From Eubacterium sp. (lineage in GTDB: Bacteria > Bacillota > Clostridia > Lachnospirales > Lachnospiraceae), in assembly GCA_017420535.1 (NCBI GenBank), contig JAFOIV010000027.1, positions 21,558 to 85,557 on the forward strand: a DNA stretch of 64,000 nt. Direction: 5' to 3'. This document shows, piece after piece, positions 24,894 to 35,000 of the stretch. The notes beneath the pieces were generated by a model. The model was given only the letters and a program-made list of their open reading frames with translations. It was not told the DNA's origin and searched no databases. Positions within the stretch are counted from its first letter, which is position 1. Every line of letters begins with the position of its first letter. The position numbers and the translations under genes are program-made.

Positions 24894-26934
24894 GAATAAA
24901 ATAATTCATACACTTTTAAAAAAAGAAATACTTGATGTACTGCGTGATAAAAAAGCTGTTATTATGATGTTAGGAGTACCGCTTCTTCTTTATCCCCTCA
25001 TATTTTTTGGAGTTGTTGGCGTAATGTCCTCTGTCCAGAAAAAGATGGATCAAAGGCATTATAAAGCCATAATAGATGCTAATGATAATGGGGCATTATT
25101 AAAGATACTTAAAAAATATGCAACGGATGGAGATCAAAGTACCGGAATAATAGATGCTGTGTCCAGGGCGGATTATCCTGATCCGATAAAAGCTCTTTCT
25201 GAAGAAGAAATAGATGTTTATGTAATAACAGAGAAAAATGATACAAAGGATACTTATAGAATATTCTATTTATCATCCAAAACAAACTCTGATTTTGCAA
25301 AGAGCATCGTAGAAATGGCAGCCAAGGAATTAAAGCTTGATATTACCAGGGAGAGACTCGAAGAAGTGGGACTTAATTCTGATATAATCCTTGAACCTAT
25401 TGAGATAAAATCTACAGATACATCTTCAAAGGAGCAAAGTATCGGTAAATTTCTGGGAATGTTCCTTCCGATACTTCTTGTCATAAGCCTTCTTCTGGGA
25501 ACGGTATATCCTGCAATTGATGTAACCGCAGGGGAAAAAGAAAGAGGAACATTAGAGACACTTCTTACACTTCCAGTAACAAATGCAGAGATAATAATAT
25601 CCAAGTTCCTTACTGTAGCTACTATAGGGCTTATATCTGCGGGATTAAATATCGTATCCATCATAAGTATAGGAATATATATCTATAGAGTTATGGTAAG
25701 CTTAAATGCCAGACTGAGACTTAATATGGGACATTTTAATCCTGCAGTTTTACTTACGATAATGGTGATAATTGTCTTTTCGCTTTTTATAAGCGCCATT
25801 GTAATGTGCGTTACTTCATTTGCGAAGTCCTTTAAGGAAGCAAATAACTATATAACACCACTTACAATAGTGGTAATGCTGACAGGATATGTGGGATTTA
25901 TCCCTAACATGGAACTAACCCCTAAAGCAGCACTGATTCCAGTGGCAAATGTAATACTTGTTATTAAGAATCTTTTTATGTTCAAGTATGATTTTAAGAT
26001 TATTGCCATTGTTATACTCAGTACATTCATTTATACAGTGATTGCGGTTTTTTTCCTTTGCAGAATGTATAGCAGTGAGAGACTTCTGTTTGACGAGGGA
26101 AGATATGGTGTCCAGATTTTTGAAAAAAGAAAAAACATGGTTAAGGGTGGCGTACCAACTTCAGGAGATGCCTGGTTTGTAATGGCAGTGGTGCTTGTAC
26201 ATGTTCTTTATGTAGGAAGTCTGGCGCAGCTTAAATATGGCAGATTTGGTGTTTATATAATTCAGGCCATAATACTTGTTGTACCATTGGTTTTCGCTTT
26301 CTATACCAAGAAAGATTTTAAGAGGAGCTTCAGCATTAAGAAAACCGGACTGCTTTCATATCTTGCGGGCATTGTTCTTATGATAGGAACAATCCTGGTG
26401 GGTATGATAATAACGGAATTTATGACATTGTTATTTCCGGATGAGGCGTCAAATGTAGCTAATGCCCTTTATGTTTCTCTTGTGGGAGACAACTTCTGGG
26501 AGACGCTTATTCTTACTGCAGTGCTGCCATGTGTAGCCGAGGAAATGTTATTCAGAGGATTTTTATTATCTGGATTCAGATCCAGATTCAGAGCAGTATA
26601 TGCAATCCTTATTGTATCAGTATCATTTGGACTGTATCATATGAGTGTGGTAAGATTCTTTACGACTGCCCTTATGGGAGCTGCCTTATGCAGCGCTGTA
26701 TATTATACTCAGAGCATATTCCCTGCAATGCTCATGCATTTCATAAATAATGCTATTGCCACAGCAAATATGTATCATCCAGATGTGATTGAGAGAATAT
26801 TCCCTATTGCCTATGGAGATATACAGATTATAGGATTGCTTATAGTTGTATTCATTGGAATCTTGCTAATTTATGCAGGACTAGCTATACTAAACAGGAT
26901 ACATGCTAAATTGATAAAACAGGATGTTAAATAG
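24874..26934 (+). CDS. ABC-2 permease fused to a CPBP intramembrane protease
   Basis: 686 residues. The N-terminal part (about 1-410) is an ABC-2/NatB-type permease: one helix near 25-50, a large extracytoplasmic domain (about 55-190), then five or more helices, with AGEKERGTLETLLTLPVT as family block. The C-terminal part (about 430-680) is a CPBP (CAAX protease/bacteriocin-processing) domain with EEMLFRG (about 555), FGLYH (about 588) and HFINN (about 623). Such fusions are known in Firmicutes; the protease may process an exported peptide. The GTG at 24874 overlaps the ATPase gene by 20 bases and has a poor ribosome site. AGGGG before an ATT at 24889 is an unusual alternative. Confidence 0.9.
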   Translation: MRGFFIKNKIIHTLLKKEILDVLRDKKAVIMMLGVPLLLYPLIFFGVVGVMSSVQKKMDQRHYKAIIDANDNGALLKILKKYATDGDQSTGIIDAVSRADYPDPIKALSEEEIDVYVITEKNDTKDTYRIFYLSSKTNSDFAKSIVEMAAKELKLDITRERLEEVGLNSDIILEPIEIKSTDTSSKEQSIGKFLGMFLPILLVISLLLGTVYPAIDVTAGEKERGTLETLLTLPVTNAEIIISKFLTVATIGLISAGLNIVSIISIGIYIYRVMVSLNARLRLNMGHFNPAVLLTIMVIIVFSLFISAIVMCVTSFAKSFKEANNYITPLTIVVMLTGYVGFIPNMELTPKAALIPVANVILVIKNLFMFKYDFKIIAIVILSTFIYTVIAVFFLCRMYSSERLLFDEGRYGVQIFEKRKNMVKGGVPTSGDAWFVMAVVLVHVLYVGSLAQLKYGRFGVYIIQAIILVVPLVFAFYTKKDFKRSFSIKKTGLLSYLAGIVLMIGTILVGMIITEFMTLLFPDEASNVANALYVSLVGDNFWETLILTAVLPCVAEEMLFRGFLLSGFRSRFRAVYAILIVSVSFGLYHMSVVRFFTTALMGAALCSAVYYTQSIFPAMLMHFINNAIATANMYHPDVIERIFPIAYGDIQIIGLLIVVFIGILLIYAGLAILNRIHAKLIKQDVK

Positions 26935-26939
26935 ATAAA

Positions 26940-27965
26940 ATGGATATTAACAATTACGATATTAGAGAAAAGAAACGCAGAAGAAGAAAAATCGAAACGA
27001 CTATCATCAAGGGACTTATAATTTTTACTATGGGAACCGTCGTAGGATTTTTTGCTGGTAAATTTATAAAAAATAAAGTGATAGATAAGGCTCTGCCGCT
27101 TCCTGAAAATGCACTAGGGGATACGATAGTATTTGAAGCCCCGGATGATGTAAGGACAATGATAGAGGAAAATTATTATAGTTATTTGAAAAAAGCCTAT
27201 ATCATGTTTGGAGAATATCCAAATTGTGAGTATTATAAGATCAGCGCAAAGGTAAAAAGAGATGATTATGATTTTGAGAATCATTTCTATGTAAAAGAAG
27301 GCGAGGCTTACGTTAATTATTATCCGGAGTCGGCTGATAAGCCAGAAGGAGAAATAGCCATTGATATTTCAGGATATCAGGGAAATATTGAATGGGACAA
27401 AGTAAAAGCAGCCGGTATTTCAGTTGCCATTATCAGAGCAGGTTTTAGAGGTTATGGCGAGGCCGGTACATTAAATGAAGATGAAAACTTCAAGACATAT
27501 ATGGATGGAGCAACGGCTGCAGGTATAAAGACAGGAGTTTATTTCTTCTCTGAGGCTGTAAATTATGATGAAGGAGTTCAGGAAGCAAAATTTGTCCTTA
27601 ACATGTGTAAAGGATATAAGATAACTGAGCCAATAGTAATGGATGTTGAATATGTGGATGGAGTTGATTATGCAAGGGCAAATGATATCTCTTCAGAAGA
27701 CAGAACTCAGGCAGTAAAGGGATTCTGCGAGACTATCAAGGCTGCAGGATATACTCCTATGATCTATGCTACTGAGAGTTATTTTGTAAGACATATGAAT
27801 ATTGAAGAAATAGGTGATTACGAATTCTGGATTGCAGCATATTATACACCGGATTTTCCTTATCATGTAGAAGCGTGGCAGTATTCTCCATATGGACTTG
27901 TGCCGGGAATTGATGAGAATAATGTAGACCTTAATGTATGGCTTAGAAATAAAAAGCAAAAATAA
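26940..27965 (+). CDS. Membrane-anchored GH25 lysozyme
   Basis: 341 residues. A basic N-terminus (KKRRRRK) and one membrane helix (about 21-40) anchor it. An unassigned domain spans about 45-118. The GH25 catalytic domain (about 138-335) shows AIDISGYQGNIEWDKVKAAG with the first catalytic Asp near 141, AIIRAGFRGYG, KTGVYFFSEA and the DxE pair in VMDVEYVDG (about 236-238). EAWQYSPYG and a final VDLNVW close the barrel. It hydrolyses the MurNAc-GlcNAc bond outside the cell. It begins 5 bases after the permease gene ends, so it may belong to that operon and act in wall remodelling or export clearance. Confidence 0.93.
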   Translation: MDINNYDIREKKRRRRKIETTIIKGLIIFTMGTVVGFFAGKFIKNKVIDKALPLPENALGDTIVFEAPDDVRTMIEENYYSYLKKAYIMFGEYPNCEYYKISAKVKRDDYDFENHFYVKEGEAYVNYYPESADKPEGEIAIDISGYQGNIEWDKVKAAGISVAIIRAGFRGYGEAGTLNEDENFKTYMDGATAAGIKTGVYFFSEAVNYDEGVQEAKFVLNMCKGYKITEPIVMDVEYVDGVDYARANDISSEDRTQAVKGFCETIKAAGYTPMIYATESYFVRHMNIEEIGDYEFWIAAYYTPDFPYHVEAWQYSPYGLVPGIDENNVDLNVWLRNKKQK

Positions 27966-27987
27966 TAAGACAGATTTAAAAAAGTAG

Positions 27988-28016
27988 TTGACAAGAGTGA
28001 TATAACATGGTAACCT
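27988..28016 (+). promoter_or_regulatory. rplJL promoter
   Basis: TTGACA at 27988-27993, 17-base spacer, TAACCT at 28011-28016 preceded by TGG (extended -10). Confidence 0.65.
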
Positions 28017-28019
28017 TGT

Positions 28020-28147
28020 TCACGGTGAACTGCCGTAGACAGTAGGTGCGAAAAGCGTAAAACATTCATGTTGCCTACCGAGGAAAGTCTTTATTAAAGA
28101 ATTTTTCGTCCTTGTAGATACGGTGTATTTACAAGGATTTTTTTTGT
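28020..28147 (+). promoter_or_regulatory. Ribosomal protein L10 leader with attenuator
   Basis: The leader carries the L10-binding kink-turn region (GGTGCGAAAAGC ... TTGCCTACCGAGGAAAG). It then holds a terminator-like stem pairing TCCTTGTA (28109-28116) with TACAAGGA (28130-28137) and a T-run. Excess L10 (or L10-L12 complex) binding this structure represses rplJL in Firmicutes. Confidence 0.88.
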
Positions 28148-28190
28148 AAAGCCTATGCGCAGTCATTAATTTATAAGGAGGTGCGCTACA

Positions 28191-28691
28191 ATGGCAAAGA
28201 TTGAACAGAAGAAGCCTATAGTTGAAGAGATTAAGGCTAACATCGATGGTGCTGCTTCAGTAGTTCTCGTTGATTACCGTGGACTTACAGTTGAGCAGGA
28301 TACAGATCTTCGTAGAAAAGCAAGAGAAGCTGGTCTTGTATATAAAGTATATAAGAACACAATGGTTAAGTTTGCAATCGAAGGTACACCATTTGAAGAG
28401 TTAAGTAAGGACCTTGAAGGACCTACAGCTGTAGTTATTTCTAAGGACGATGCAACAGCTCCAGCAAGAATCATGGCTGAATTCGCTAAGAAGGCAGACA
28501 AGCTTGAGTTAAAGAGTGGTATCGTTGAAGGTACATACTACGATGCAAAGGGAATCCAGGTTATCGCTCAGATCCCTTCAAGAGAAGAACTTCTTTCAAG
28601 ACTCGTTGGTTCTTTACAGTCACCTATCGCAAATCTTGCTCGTGTACTCAAGCAGGTTGCTGAAAAAGGCGACAACGCCGCTGAGGCATAA
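28191..28691 (+). CDS. rplJ: 50S ribosomal protein L10
   Basis: 166 residues, normal length. L10 forms the base of the L7/L12 stalk. Conserved features are the N-terminal KIEQKKPIVEEI, SVVLVDYRGLTVEQDTDLRR, YKVYKNTMVKFAI and the C-terminal helix (from about 135) that binds L12 dimers. AAGGAGGTGCG precedes the ATG. It is the first gene of a two-gene unit with rplL. rplK and rplA, which usually come just before, are absent; the GH25 gene is there instead. Confidence 0.97.
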   Translation: MAKIEQKKPIVEEIKANIDGAASVVLVDYRGLTVEQDTDLRRKAREAGLVYKVYKNTMVKFAIEGTPFEELSKDLEGPTAVVISKDDATAPARIMAEFAKKADKLELKSGIVEGTYYDAKGIQVIAQIPSREELLSRLVGSLQSPIANLARVLKQVAEKGDNAAEA

Positions 28692-28738
28692 TTTTAATTA
28701 ATTAAGAATAATATTTTTATAAAACGGAGGAATTTAAA

Positions 28739-29107
28739 ATGACAGTTGAAGAATTAGTAGCTGAAATTGACAAGTTATCAGTACTTGACTTAAATGAACT
28801 TGTAAAAGCAATCGAAGAGAAGTATGGTGTTTCTGCAGCAGCAGGTGTTGTAGTAGCAGCAGCAGGTGCTGGCGCTGGCGCAGCAGCTGAAGAGAAGACA
28901 GAGTTCGACGTTGAGCTTACAGAAGCTGGCGCTAACAAGATCAAGGTTATCAAGGTTGTTCGTGAGTTAACAGGTCTTGGACTTAAGGAAGCTAAGGAAG
29001 CTGTTGAGTCAGCTCCAAAGGTACTTAAGGAAGCTGTATCTAAGGAAGAAGCTGAAGACATCAAGGCAAAGCTTGAGGCTGAAGGCGCTAAGGTTACTCT
29101 TAAGTAA
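28739..29107 (+). CDS. rplL: 50S ribosomal protein L7/L12
   Basis: 122 residues. The N-terminal dimerisation domain ([26 protein letters not shown]), an Ala/Gly-rich hinge (about 38-56) and the C-terminal domain that recruits translation factors ([21 protein letters not shown] ... VEGAPK-type loop) are all present. GGAGG precedes the ATG. It is followed by a terminator rather than by rpoB. Confidence 0.98.
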   Translation: MTVEELVAEIDKLSVLDLNELVKAIEEKYGVSAAAGVVVAAAGAGAGAAAEEKTEFDVELTEAGANKIKVIKVVRELTGLGLKEAKEAVESAPKVLKEAVSKEEAEDIKAKLEAEGAKVTLK

Positions 29108-29138
29108 TTTATCCTTAAATAATCTGTCTTATGACAAA

Positions 29139-29168
29139 AAAAGATCCGGCATATGCCGGATTTTTTTT
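29139..29168 (+). terminator. rplL terminator
   Basis: AATCCGGCAT-type stem: ATCCGGCA at 29144-29151 pairs with TGCCGGAT at 29154-29161, followed by eight T. Confidence 0.88.
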
Positions 29169-29172
29169 ATAT

Positions 29173-29203
29173 AAAAAAGCACCGGTTTTACGGCGCTTTC
29201 TTT
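29173..29203 (-). terminator. Terminator of the minus-strand unknown gene
   Basis: Read on the minus strand, AAAGC-CCG pairs with CGG-GCTTT (29199-29191 with 29184-29176; one unpaired base per side), ending in a T-run at 29178-29173. It abuts the rplL terminator, closing two convergent units. Confidence 0.7.
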
Positions 29204-29204
29204 T

Positions 29205-29738
29205 TTAATTCTGCATGTCCTTAAAGATATAAAGATTCTTAAGGAGATATTTCTTATTGTTCATTACATATTTATAAAATGGATCTTCAGTGTTATTCTC
29301 ATATCCATCCTCTACAAGAGAACTACCGAGAATTTCGAAGATACCTGCAACCTTAGCTCCCTGTGGCTCAACTGTTGCATTTTCTCTATAATGCATCTCG
29401 TTATCGAGGCCAACGATAAGCCTTACTATCTCTGGAACCAAGAGATTGCCATCGCTGTCAAGCCATCTTTTTTCATTTACAGCAGCATCGATAGTTTCAG
29501 TTGTATATTCGTCATCGAGACATTTTTCTAACATATCAAGATCTTCAGCTTCTAATTCTTTTCCTGAAGCGATAAGATATGCCACCATGTCAACAAGGTC
29601 ATTCTGCAGTACCTTTCTTAAAGGAGTCTCGTTTTTTTGACCTAGTTCTTTAAAAATGCCCTGGGGTCTAAAAATGGTATCTATAAGTTCAAATGTATCA
29701 TACCATCCAAAGAGCATGTCCATTGAATCTTCATTCAT
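29205..29738 (-). CDS. Hypothetical protein between rplL and the GGDEF-EAL gene
   Basis: 177 residues from the ATG at 29738. This start is chosen because GAGG lies 9 bases upstream and a promoter (extended -10 TGTTAAAAT, minus strand, around 29774-29782) lies just beyond; the open frame runs on to 29876 but would include the promoter. The protein is soluble, acidic and mostly helical, starting MNEDSMDMLFGWYDTFELID, with a block LQNDLVDMVAYLIASGKELEAEDLDMLEKCLDDE. No family is recognised. It is divergent from the c-di-GMP enzyme gene, which may mean a shared control region. Codon use is like its neighbours. Confidence 0.75.
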   Translation of the reverse strand: MNEDSMDMLFGWYDTFELIDTIFRPQGIFKELGQKNETPLRKVLQNDLVDMVAYLIASGKELEAEDLDMLEKCLDDEYTTETIDAAVNEKRWLDSDGNLLVPEIVRLIVGLDNEMHYRENATVEPQGAKVAGIFEILGSSLVEDGYENNTEDPFYKYVMNNKKYLLKNLYIFKDMQN

Positions 29739-29828
29739 CTTGATTTTCCTCACTTTCGTTTTTGTTCTATAAGATTTTAACATAAAGACAGATGGATTGA
29801 AAAGAAAATGAAGTTTTTTATTTATTTT

Positions 29829-29857
29829 TTGACACATTTTATTCATGGGAATATAAT
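29829..29857 (+). promoter_or_regulatory. Consensus promoter of the GGDEF-EAL gene
   Basis: TTGACA (29829-29834), 17-base spacer, TATAAT (29852-29857): a full consensus sigma-A promoter, unusual strength for a signalling gene. Confidence 0.8.
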
Positions 29858-29914
29858 AAATAATAGGGTTAAGCATTTAGGGTTATATTAAATATCGTAT
29901 AAGGGGGGATTTTC

Positions 29915-31840
29915 ATGTTAGAGAAGATTAAAAAATGGACAGGTCTCGAGAAAAGAAATCCGTATATTAATGAATATTTTGAAAGAAGTAATTTAAGATC
30001 CAGTATTTACATGGCTATTATTGTTGTGGTTTTAGAAGGCTGGATGTTAAAGGAATTAACAGACATTGTTCTTAAATATCGTTCCACTGTAGAAAAGATG
30101 AGAAATCCGTATTGGCTCTTTACTCATTATGGAAGATACGGATGGTTATTCTTAATGGGCATAATTATTCTTATTTATGCCGGCCTTTATTTTTCAGGAA
30201 AAAAAGTAAATATGTTAGTAGGGCATATCCTTATCTGGATATTTGCTTTATCCTGCATCTTATTTGGAATATATGTAGGTTATCATGATTATGAAGAAGG
30301 GGAACAGATCCTTACATTCCTTACTATGACCACTTTTACCCTCTGTCTTCTTGTTTGGAGACCGGTAATCTCATTTGCAATCTCATCCTTAAGTTTCGGA
30401 GGCTTCTATTATCTTATCAATAGTCATCTTGAAGTAAGCCGTGCCACAAGATTTAATCTTCTTACAATGTGGATATGTACTCTCACAGTTGCAGTAAGTA
30501 TTTATTTTCAGCGTTACATCGAAGCAAAGAAAGATGAGAATCTTGAGATAGTAAATAAGCATCTTAGATACATTTCTGATTATGACGAACTTACAGGCCT
30601 TCATAATCTTAGATATTTTACTTTGCATATACATAAGCAGATTGAAGAGATAAGTTCAAAGGGAAAAAAGGCAGCAGTTCTTTATCTCGATATTGAAAAT
30701 TTCAAATCTTATAATGATAGATATGGGTTTGAAGCAGGAGATGCGCTTCTTGCGGAGTTTTCTTCTATAATAAATGAGAAAATGGATGAGGAGTCAGTAG
30801 CTCGTTTTTCAGATGACCATTTTCTTATTATGGCTGAATTTGATGAGGGAAAGAAGATAGTAGATGAACTGGCTAAAAATCTTAAAGAATTAAGTCCTAA
30901 TGTGCGCCTGGAATTAAAAGCCGGAGCTTATGCGATAGATAATTCTGAAGAAGACATTCCCCGTGCCTGCGATTATGCAAGAGTAGCTTGTAATGAGACT
31001 AAGAGAAAGTTTGATGTATCATTTTTCGTTTTCGATGAAAAACTTGGAAATGATCTGAAGAGAAAACAGTATATTATCAATAATATTGATAAAGCTATAG
31101 AAAATGAACATATAAAGGTTTATTATCAACCTATTATGGACAGCAGACTTGGTACAATGTGTGGTATGGAAGCTTTGGCCAGATGGGATGATCCTGAACT
31201 TGGACTCCTTCCTCCATATCAGTTTATTCCTGTGTTAGAGGAATACCATGAGATCGGTAAGCTTGATAAAGAGATCATGAGACAGGTTTGCAGAGATATA
31301 GATAAATCCAAAGGAACTCCTCTTGAGAAGGTTCCTGTATCAATAAATTTCTCAAGAATTGATTTTGATCTTTATGATGTTCCGGCTGTTCTTCTTGAAA
31401 CAGCCAACAGATATAATGTAAACTGTGACATGCTTCATGTTGAGATCACTGAGAGTGCTCTTAATGGCGATATGGAAGGTCTTAAGGCTACCATGGATGT
31501 TATTAGAAGAGAAGGGTATACTCAGTGGCTGGACGATTTTGGAAGCGGTTACTCTTCACTTAATGTTCTTAAGGACTACAAGTTCGATGTTTTAAAGATT
31601 GACATGGTGTTCCTTAAAGGGTTTGATACAAATCCTGATACGAAGACTGTTATCGAAAGCATTGTAAAACTTGCAAAGACACTTAATATGAAGACTCTTA
31701 CTGAAGGCGTTGAGACTAAAGAAATGTATGAATTCTTGAAATCTATCGGTTGTGATATGTGTCAGGGTTATTATTTCGGGAAGCCAGAACCTCTTCAGAG
31801 AATTTTTGAGAGGATTCAGATGAAGGAGATAGGTGTCTAA
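29915..31840 (+). CDS. Membrane c-di-GMP phosphodiesterase (degenerate GGDEF, intact EAL)
   Basis: 641 residues. About six N-terminal helices (roughly 30-205) form a membrane sensor. The GGDEF domain (about 215-375) starts YDELTGLHNLRYF, but the active-site loop reads FSDDHF (about 298-303) instead of GGDEF, so cyclase activity is unlikely. The EAL domain (about 385-640) is intact: GMEALARW (about 417-424), NFSRIDF, EITESAL, WLDDFGSGYSSLNVLK, KIDMVF and TEGVET. It should hydrolyse c-di-GMP, with the GGDEF part perhaps binding GTP as a regulator. It is alone behind a strong promoter, between rplL and rpoB. Confidence 0.92.
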   Translation: MLEKIKKWTGLEKRNPYINEYFERSNLRSSIYMAIIVVVLEGWMLKELTDIVLKYRSTVEKMRNPYWLFTHYGRYGWLFLMGIIILIYAGLYFSGKKVNMLVGHILIWIFALSCILFGIYVGYHDYEEGEQILTFLTMTTFTLCLLVWRPVISFAISSLSFGGFYYLINSHLEVSRATRFNLLTMWICTLTVAVSIYFQRYIEAKKDENLEIVNKHLRYISDYDELTGLHNLRYFTLHIHKQIEEISSKGKKAAVLYLDIENFKSYNDRYGFEAGDALLAEFSSIINEKMDEESVARFSDDHFLIMAEFDEGKKIVDELAKNLKELSPNVRLELKAGAYAIDNSEEDIPRACDYARVACNETKRKFDVSFFVFDEKLGNDLKRKQYIINNIDKAIENEHIKVYYQPIMDSRLGTMCGMEALARWDDPELGLLPPYQFIPVLEEYHEIGKLDKEIMRQVCRDIDKSKGTPLEKVPVSINFSRIDFDLYDVPAVLLETANRYNVNCDMLHVEITESALNGDMEGLKATMDVIRREGYTQWLDDFGSGYSSLNVLKDYKFDVLKIDMVFLKGFDTNPDTKTVIESIVKLAKTLNMKTLTEGVETKEMYEFLKSIGCDMCQGYYFGKPEPLQRIFERIQMKEIGV

Positions 31841-31880
31841 ATCCTAATCTAAAAAAATTGTGATCCGGCAAAAATAATCC

Positions 31881-31909
31881 TTGATTTTTATTTCCTAAAA
31901 TGTTATAGT
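31881..31909 (+). promoter_or_regulatory. rpoBC promoter
   Basis: TTGATT (31881-31886), 17-base spacer, TATAGT (31904-31909) with an upstream TG (extended -10). The leader to rpoB is about 145 bases. Confidence 0.65.
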
Positions 31910-31978
31910 AATAAACTGTCATTATAGGCTAGTATGGTCTTTTGTACCGTTTTATTAGTCTTTAGATTTCGTGCGCCT

Positions 31979-32014
31979 AAAAATGGCTTAAAATAAGCAT
32001 TTTTGAGCCTTTTT
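31979..32014 (+). promoter_or_regulatory. Hairpin followed by T-run in the rpoB leader
   Basis: AAAAAT-GCTTA (31979-31990, one bulged G) pairs with TAAGC-ATTTTT (31994-32004); GAGCC and five T follow. It may act as an attenuator. It is downstream of the predicted rpoB promoter, so it is not simply the end of the preceding gene. Confidence 0.45.
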
Positions 32015-32062
32015 AAATCGCGGGAAATTGACAAATATATACAAGGGGTGAAAAACACGTCA

Positions 32063-35000
32063 ATGAAAAAGTACAGAATGCATCCTATTAAATCTGGTAG
32101 AAGCATACGTATGAGTTTTTCCAACAAAAAAGAAGTGTTGGAAATGCCAAATCTGATCGGCGTACAGGTAGACTCTTATAAGTGGTTTCTCGACGAGGGC
32201 TTAAAAGAAGCTTTCGACGACATATCACCTATAGTTGACTTTACAGGTAAGCTGAGCCTTGAATTTGTGGATTATGAACTTTGCACAGATGATATCAAAT
32301 ACAGTATCGAAGAGTGCAAACAGAGAGATGCCACATATGCTGCACCATTAAAGGTGAACGTACGTCTGCGCAATAGTGAGACTGGTGAGATCAATCAGCA
32401 TGAAATCTTCATGGGTGATCTTCCTCTTATGACACAGACTGGTACCTTCGTTATAAACGGAGCAGAAAGAGTAATCGTCAGCCAGTTGGTTCGTTCTCCT
32501 GGCATTTATTATGCAATGGATCACGATAAGACAGGTCTTCCATTATATTCATGTACAGTTATTCCAAACAGAGGTGCATGGCTCGAGTATGAGACAGACT
32601 CAAATGGAATTTTCTGGGTACGTGTTGATAGAAATAGAAAGGTACCTATCTCAGTGCTTCTTCGTGCACTTGGACTTGGTACAGACGAAGAAATTCTTGA
32701 TCTTTTTGGAGATGAAGAAAAGCTTCGCGCAAGCTTTGAAAAGGATCCTTCAAAGACATATGAAGAAGGTCTCCTTGAACTTTATAAGAAGATGAGACCA
32801 GGCGAACCTCTCGCTGTTGAAAGTGCAGAAGGTCTCGTTAATGGTATGTTCTTCGATGCAAGAAGATATGATCTTGCAAAGGTAGGACGTTATAAATTCA
32901 ATAAGAAACTCGCTTTAAAGAACCGCGTTAAGAACCTTATCCTTGCTGAGGACGTTATCGATCCTCTTACAGGTGAAGTTCTCTATGCTCAGGGTGAGAT
33001 TCTTACAAGACATGCAGGTAAGAAGATTCAGGATGCTGCTGTTCCATATATCATGGTTCAGACAGATGAGAAGAATGTTAAGATTCTCTCTAACATGATG
33101 GTAGACATTAAGGCTTGGGTTTCTGATAAGCTTTCAGATGAAGACTTAGAAGAACTTGGCATTGCTGAAGATGTTTATTATCCAGCACTTGAAAAGCTTC
33201 TTCTTGAATATGATGATGCTGAGGAACTTAAGGAAGAGATTAAGAAGAATATCAATGAACTTATTCCTAAGCACATTACTAAAGAAGATATTTTCGCTTC
33301 TATTAATTATAATATGCATCTTGAATATGGTATCGGTAACTCTGATGATATCGATCACCTTGGTAACAGACGTATCCGTTGTGTAGGTGAATTACTTCAG
33401 AATCAGTACCGTATCGGACTTTCAAGACTTGAAAGAGTAGTTCGTGAGCGTATGCAGACTCAGGATATTGAGACCATCACCCCACAGTCTCTGATCAACA
33501 TTAAGCCTGTAACATCTGCAGTTAAGGAGTTCTTCGGATCTTCTCAGTTGTCACAGTTCATGGATCAGAACAACCCTCTTTCAGAACTTACACATAAGAG
33601 ACGTCTTTCAGCCCTGGGTCCTGGTGGCCTTTCAAGAGATCGTGCCGGATTCGAAGTTCGAGACGTACATTATACTCACTATGGTAGAATGTGCCCTATC
33701 GAGACACCTGAAGGACCTAACATCGGTCTTATTAACTCTCTTGCTTCATATGCAAGAATTAATGAATATGGATTTATCGAAGCTCCTTATAGAAGAGTAG
33801 ATAAAACAGATAAAGATCATCCTGTAGTTACAGATGAAGTTGTTTACATGACAGCTGATGAAGAGGATAACTACATTGTTGCTCAGGCTTCTGAGCCACT
33901 TGATGAGGAAGGACATTTCGAGAGAAATAATATCGCTGGTCGTTACAGAGATATTACATCTGAGTTCCCTAAGACAGATATCGACTATATGGACGTATCT
34001 CCTCGTATGGTATTCTCAGTTGCTACATCAATGATTCCATTCCTTCAGAACGACGATGCTAACCGTGCCCTCATGGGATCAAACATGCAGCGTCAGGCCG
34101 TACCTCTTCTTACAACTGATGCTCCTGTAGTTGATACAGGTATTGCAGCTAAGGTTGCTAGAGACTCAGGAATCTGTGTTATTGCAAAGCGTGATGGTAT
34201 CGTTGAAATATCATCAAGTGATAAGATCACAGTAAGAGCTGATAACGGTGAGATTGATGAATATCCTGTTATCAAGTTTGCTAGAAGTAACCAGGGTAAC
34301 TGCATGAACCAGAGACCTATCGTTAAGCGTGGCGATAAGATCAAAGCTGGTGATGTAATTGCTGATGGTCCTTCAACAAAGAACGGAGAACTTGCACTTG
34401 GTAAGAACCCTCTCATCGGTTTCTCAACTTGGGAAGGTTATAACTACGAAGATGCTGTCCTCCTTTCAGAAAGACTTATTAAAGAAGATGTTTATACATC
34501 TGTACATATAGAAGAATATGAATGCCAGTCAAGAGATACAAAGCTTGGACCAGAAGAGATCACAAGAGACTTAGCAGGACTTGCTCAGGATGCTCTTAAG
34601 GATCTTGATGAAAATGGTATCATCCGTATCGGTGCTGAAGTACGTGCCGGTGATATCCTTGTTGGTAAGGTTACTCCTAAGGGAGAAACAGAGCTTACAG
34701 CTGAAGAAAGACTCCTTCGTGCGATCTTCGGTGAGAAGGCCAGAGAAGTTAGAGATACATCTCTCAGAGTTCCTCACGGTGCTTACGGTATCATCATGGA
34801 TACCAAGATCTTCACAAGAGAGAATGGCGATGAGCTTCCTCCTGGAGTAAATATGTCAGTTCGTGTTTATATTGCTCAGAAGAGAAAGATCTCTGTTGGT
34901 GATAAGATGGCCGGTCGTCACGGTAATAAGGGTGTCGTTTCACGTGTACTCCCTGCTGAAGATATGCCATTCCTTCCTAACGGACGTCCTCTTGATATCG

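Noticed and set aside
29739-29876. N-terminal extension of the unknown minus-strand gene
   Set aside because: The extended part spans the predicted promoter and has no ribosome site.
32003-32062. TTG start for rpoB at 32003
   Set aside because: The extension covers a hairpin with T-run and does not match the RpoB N-terminus; the ATG at 32063 does.
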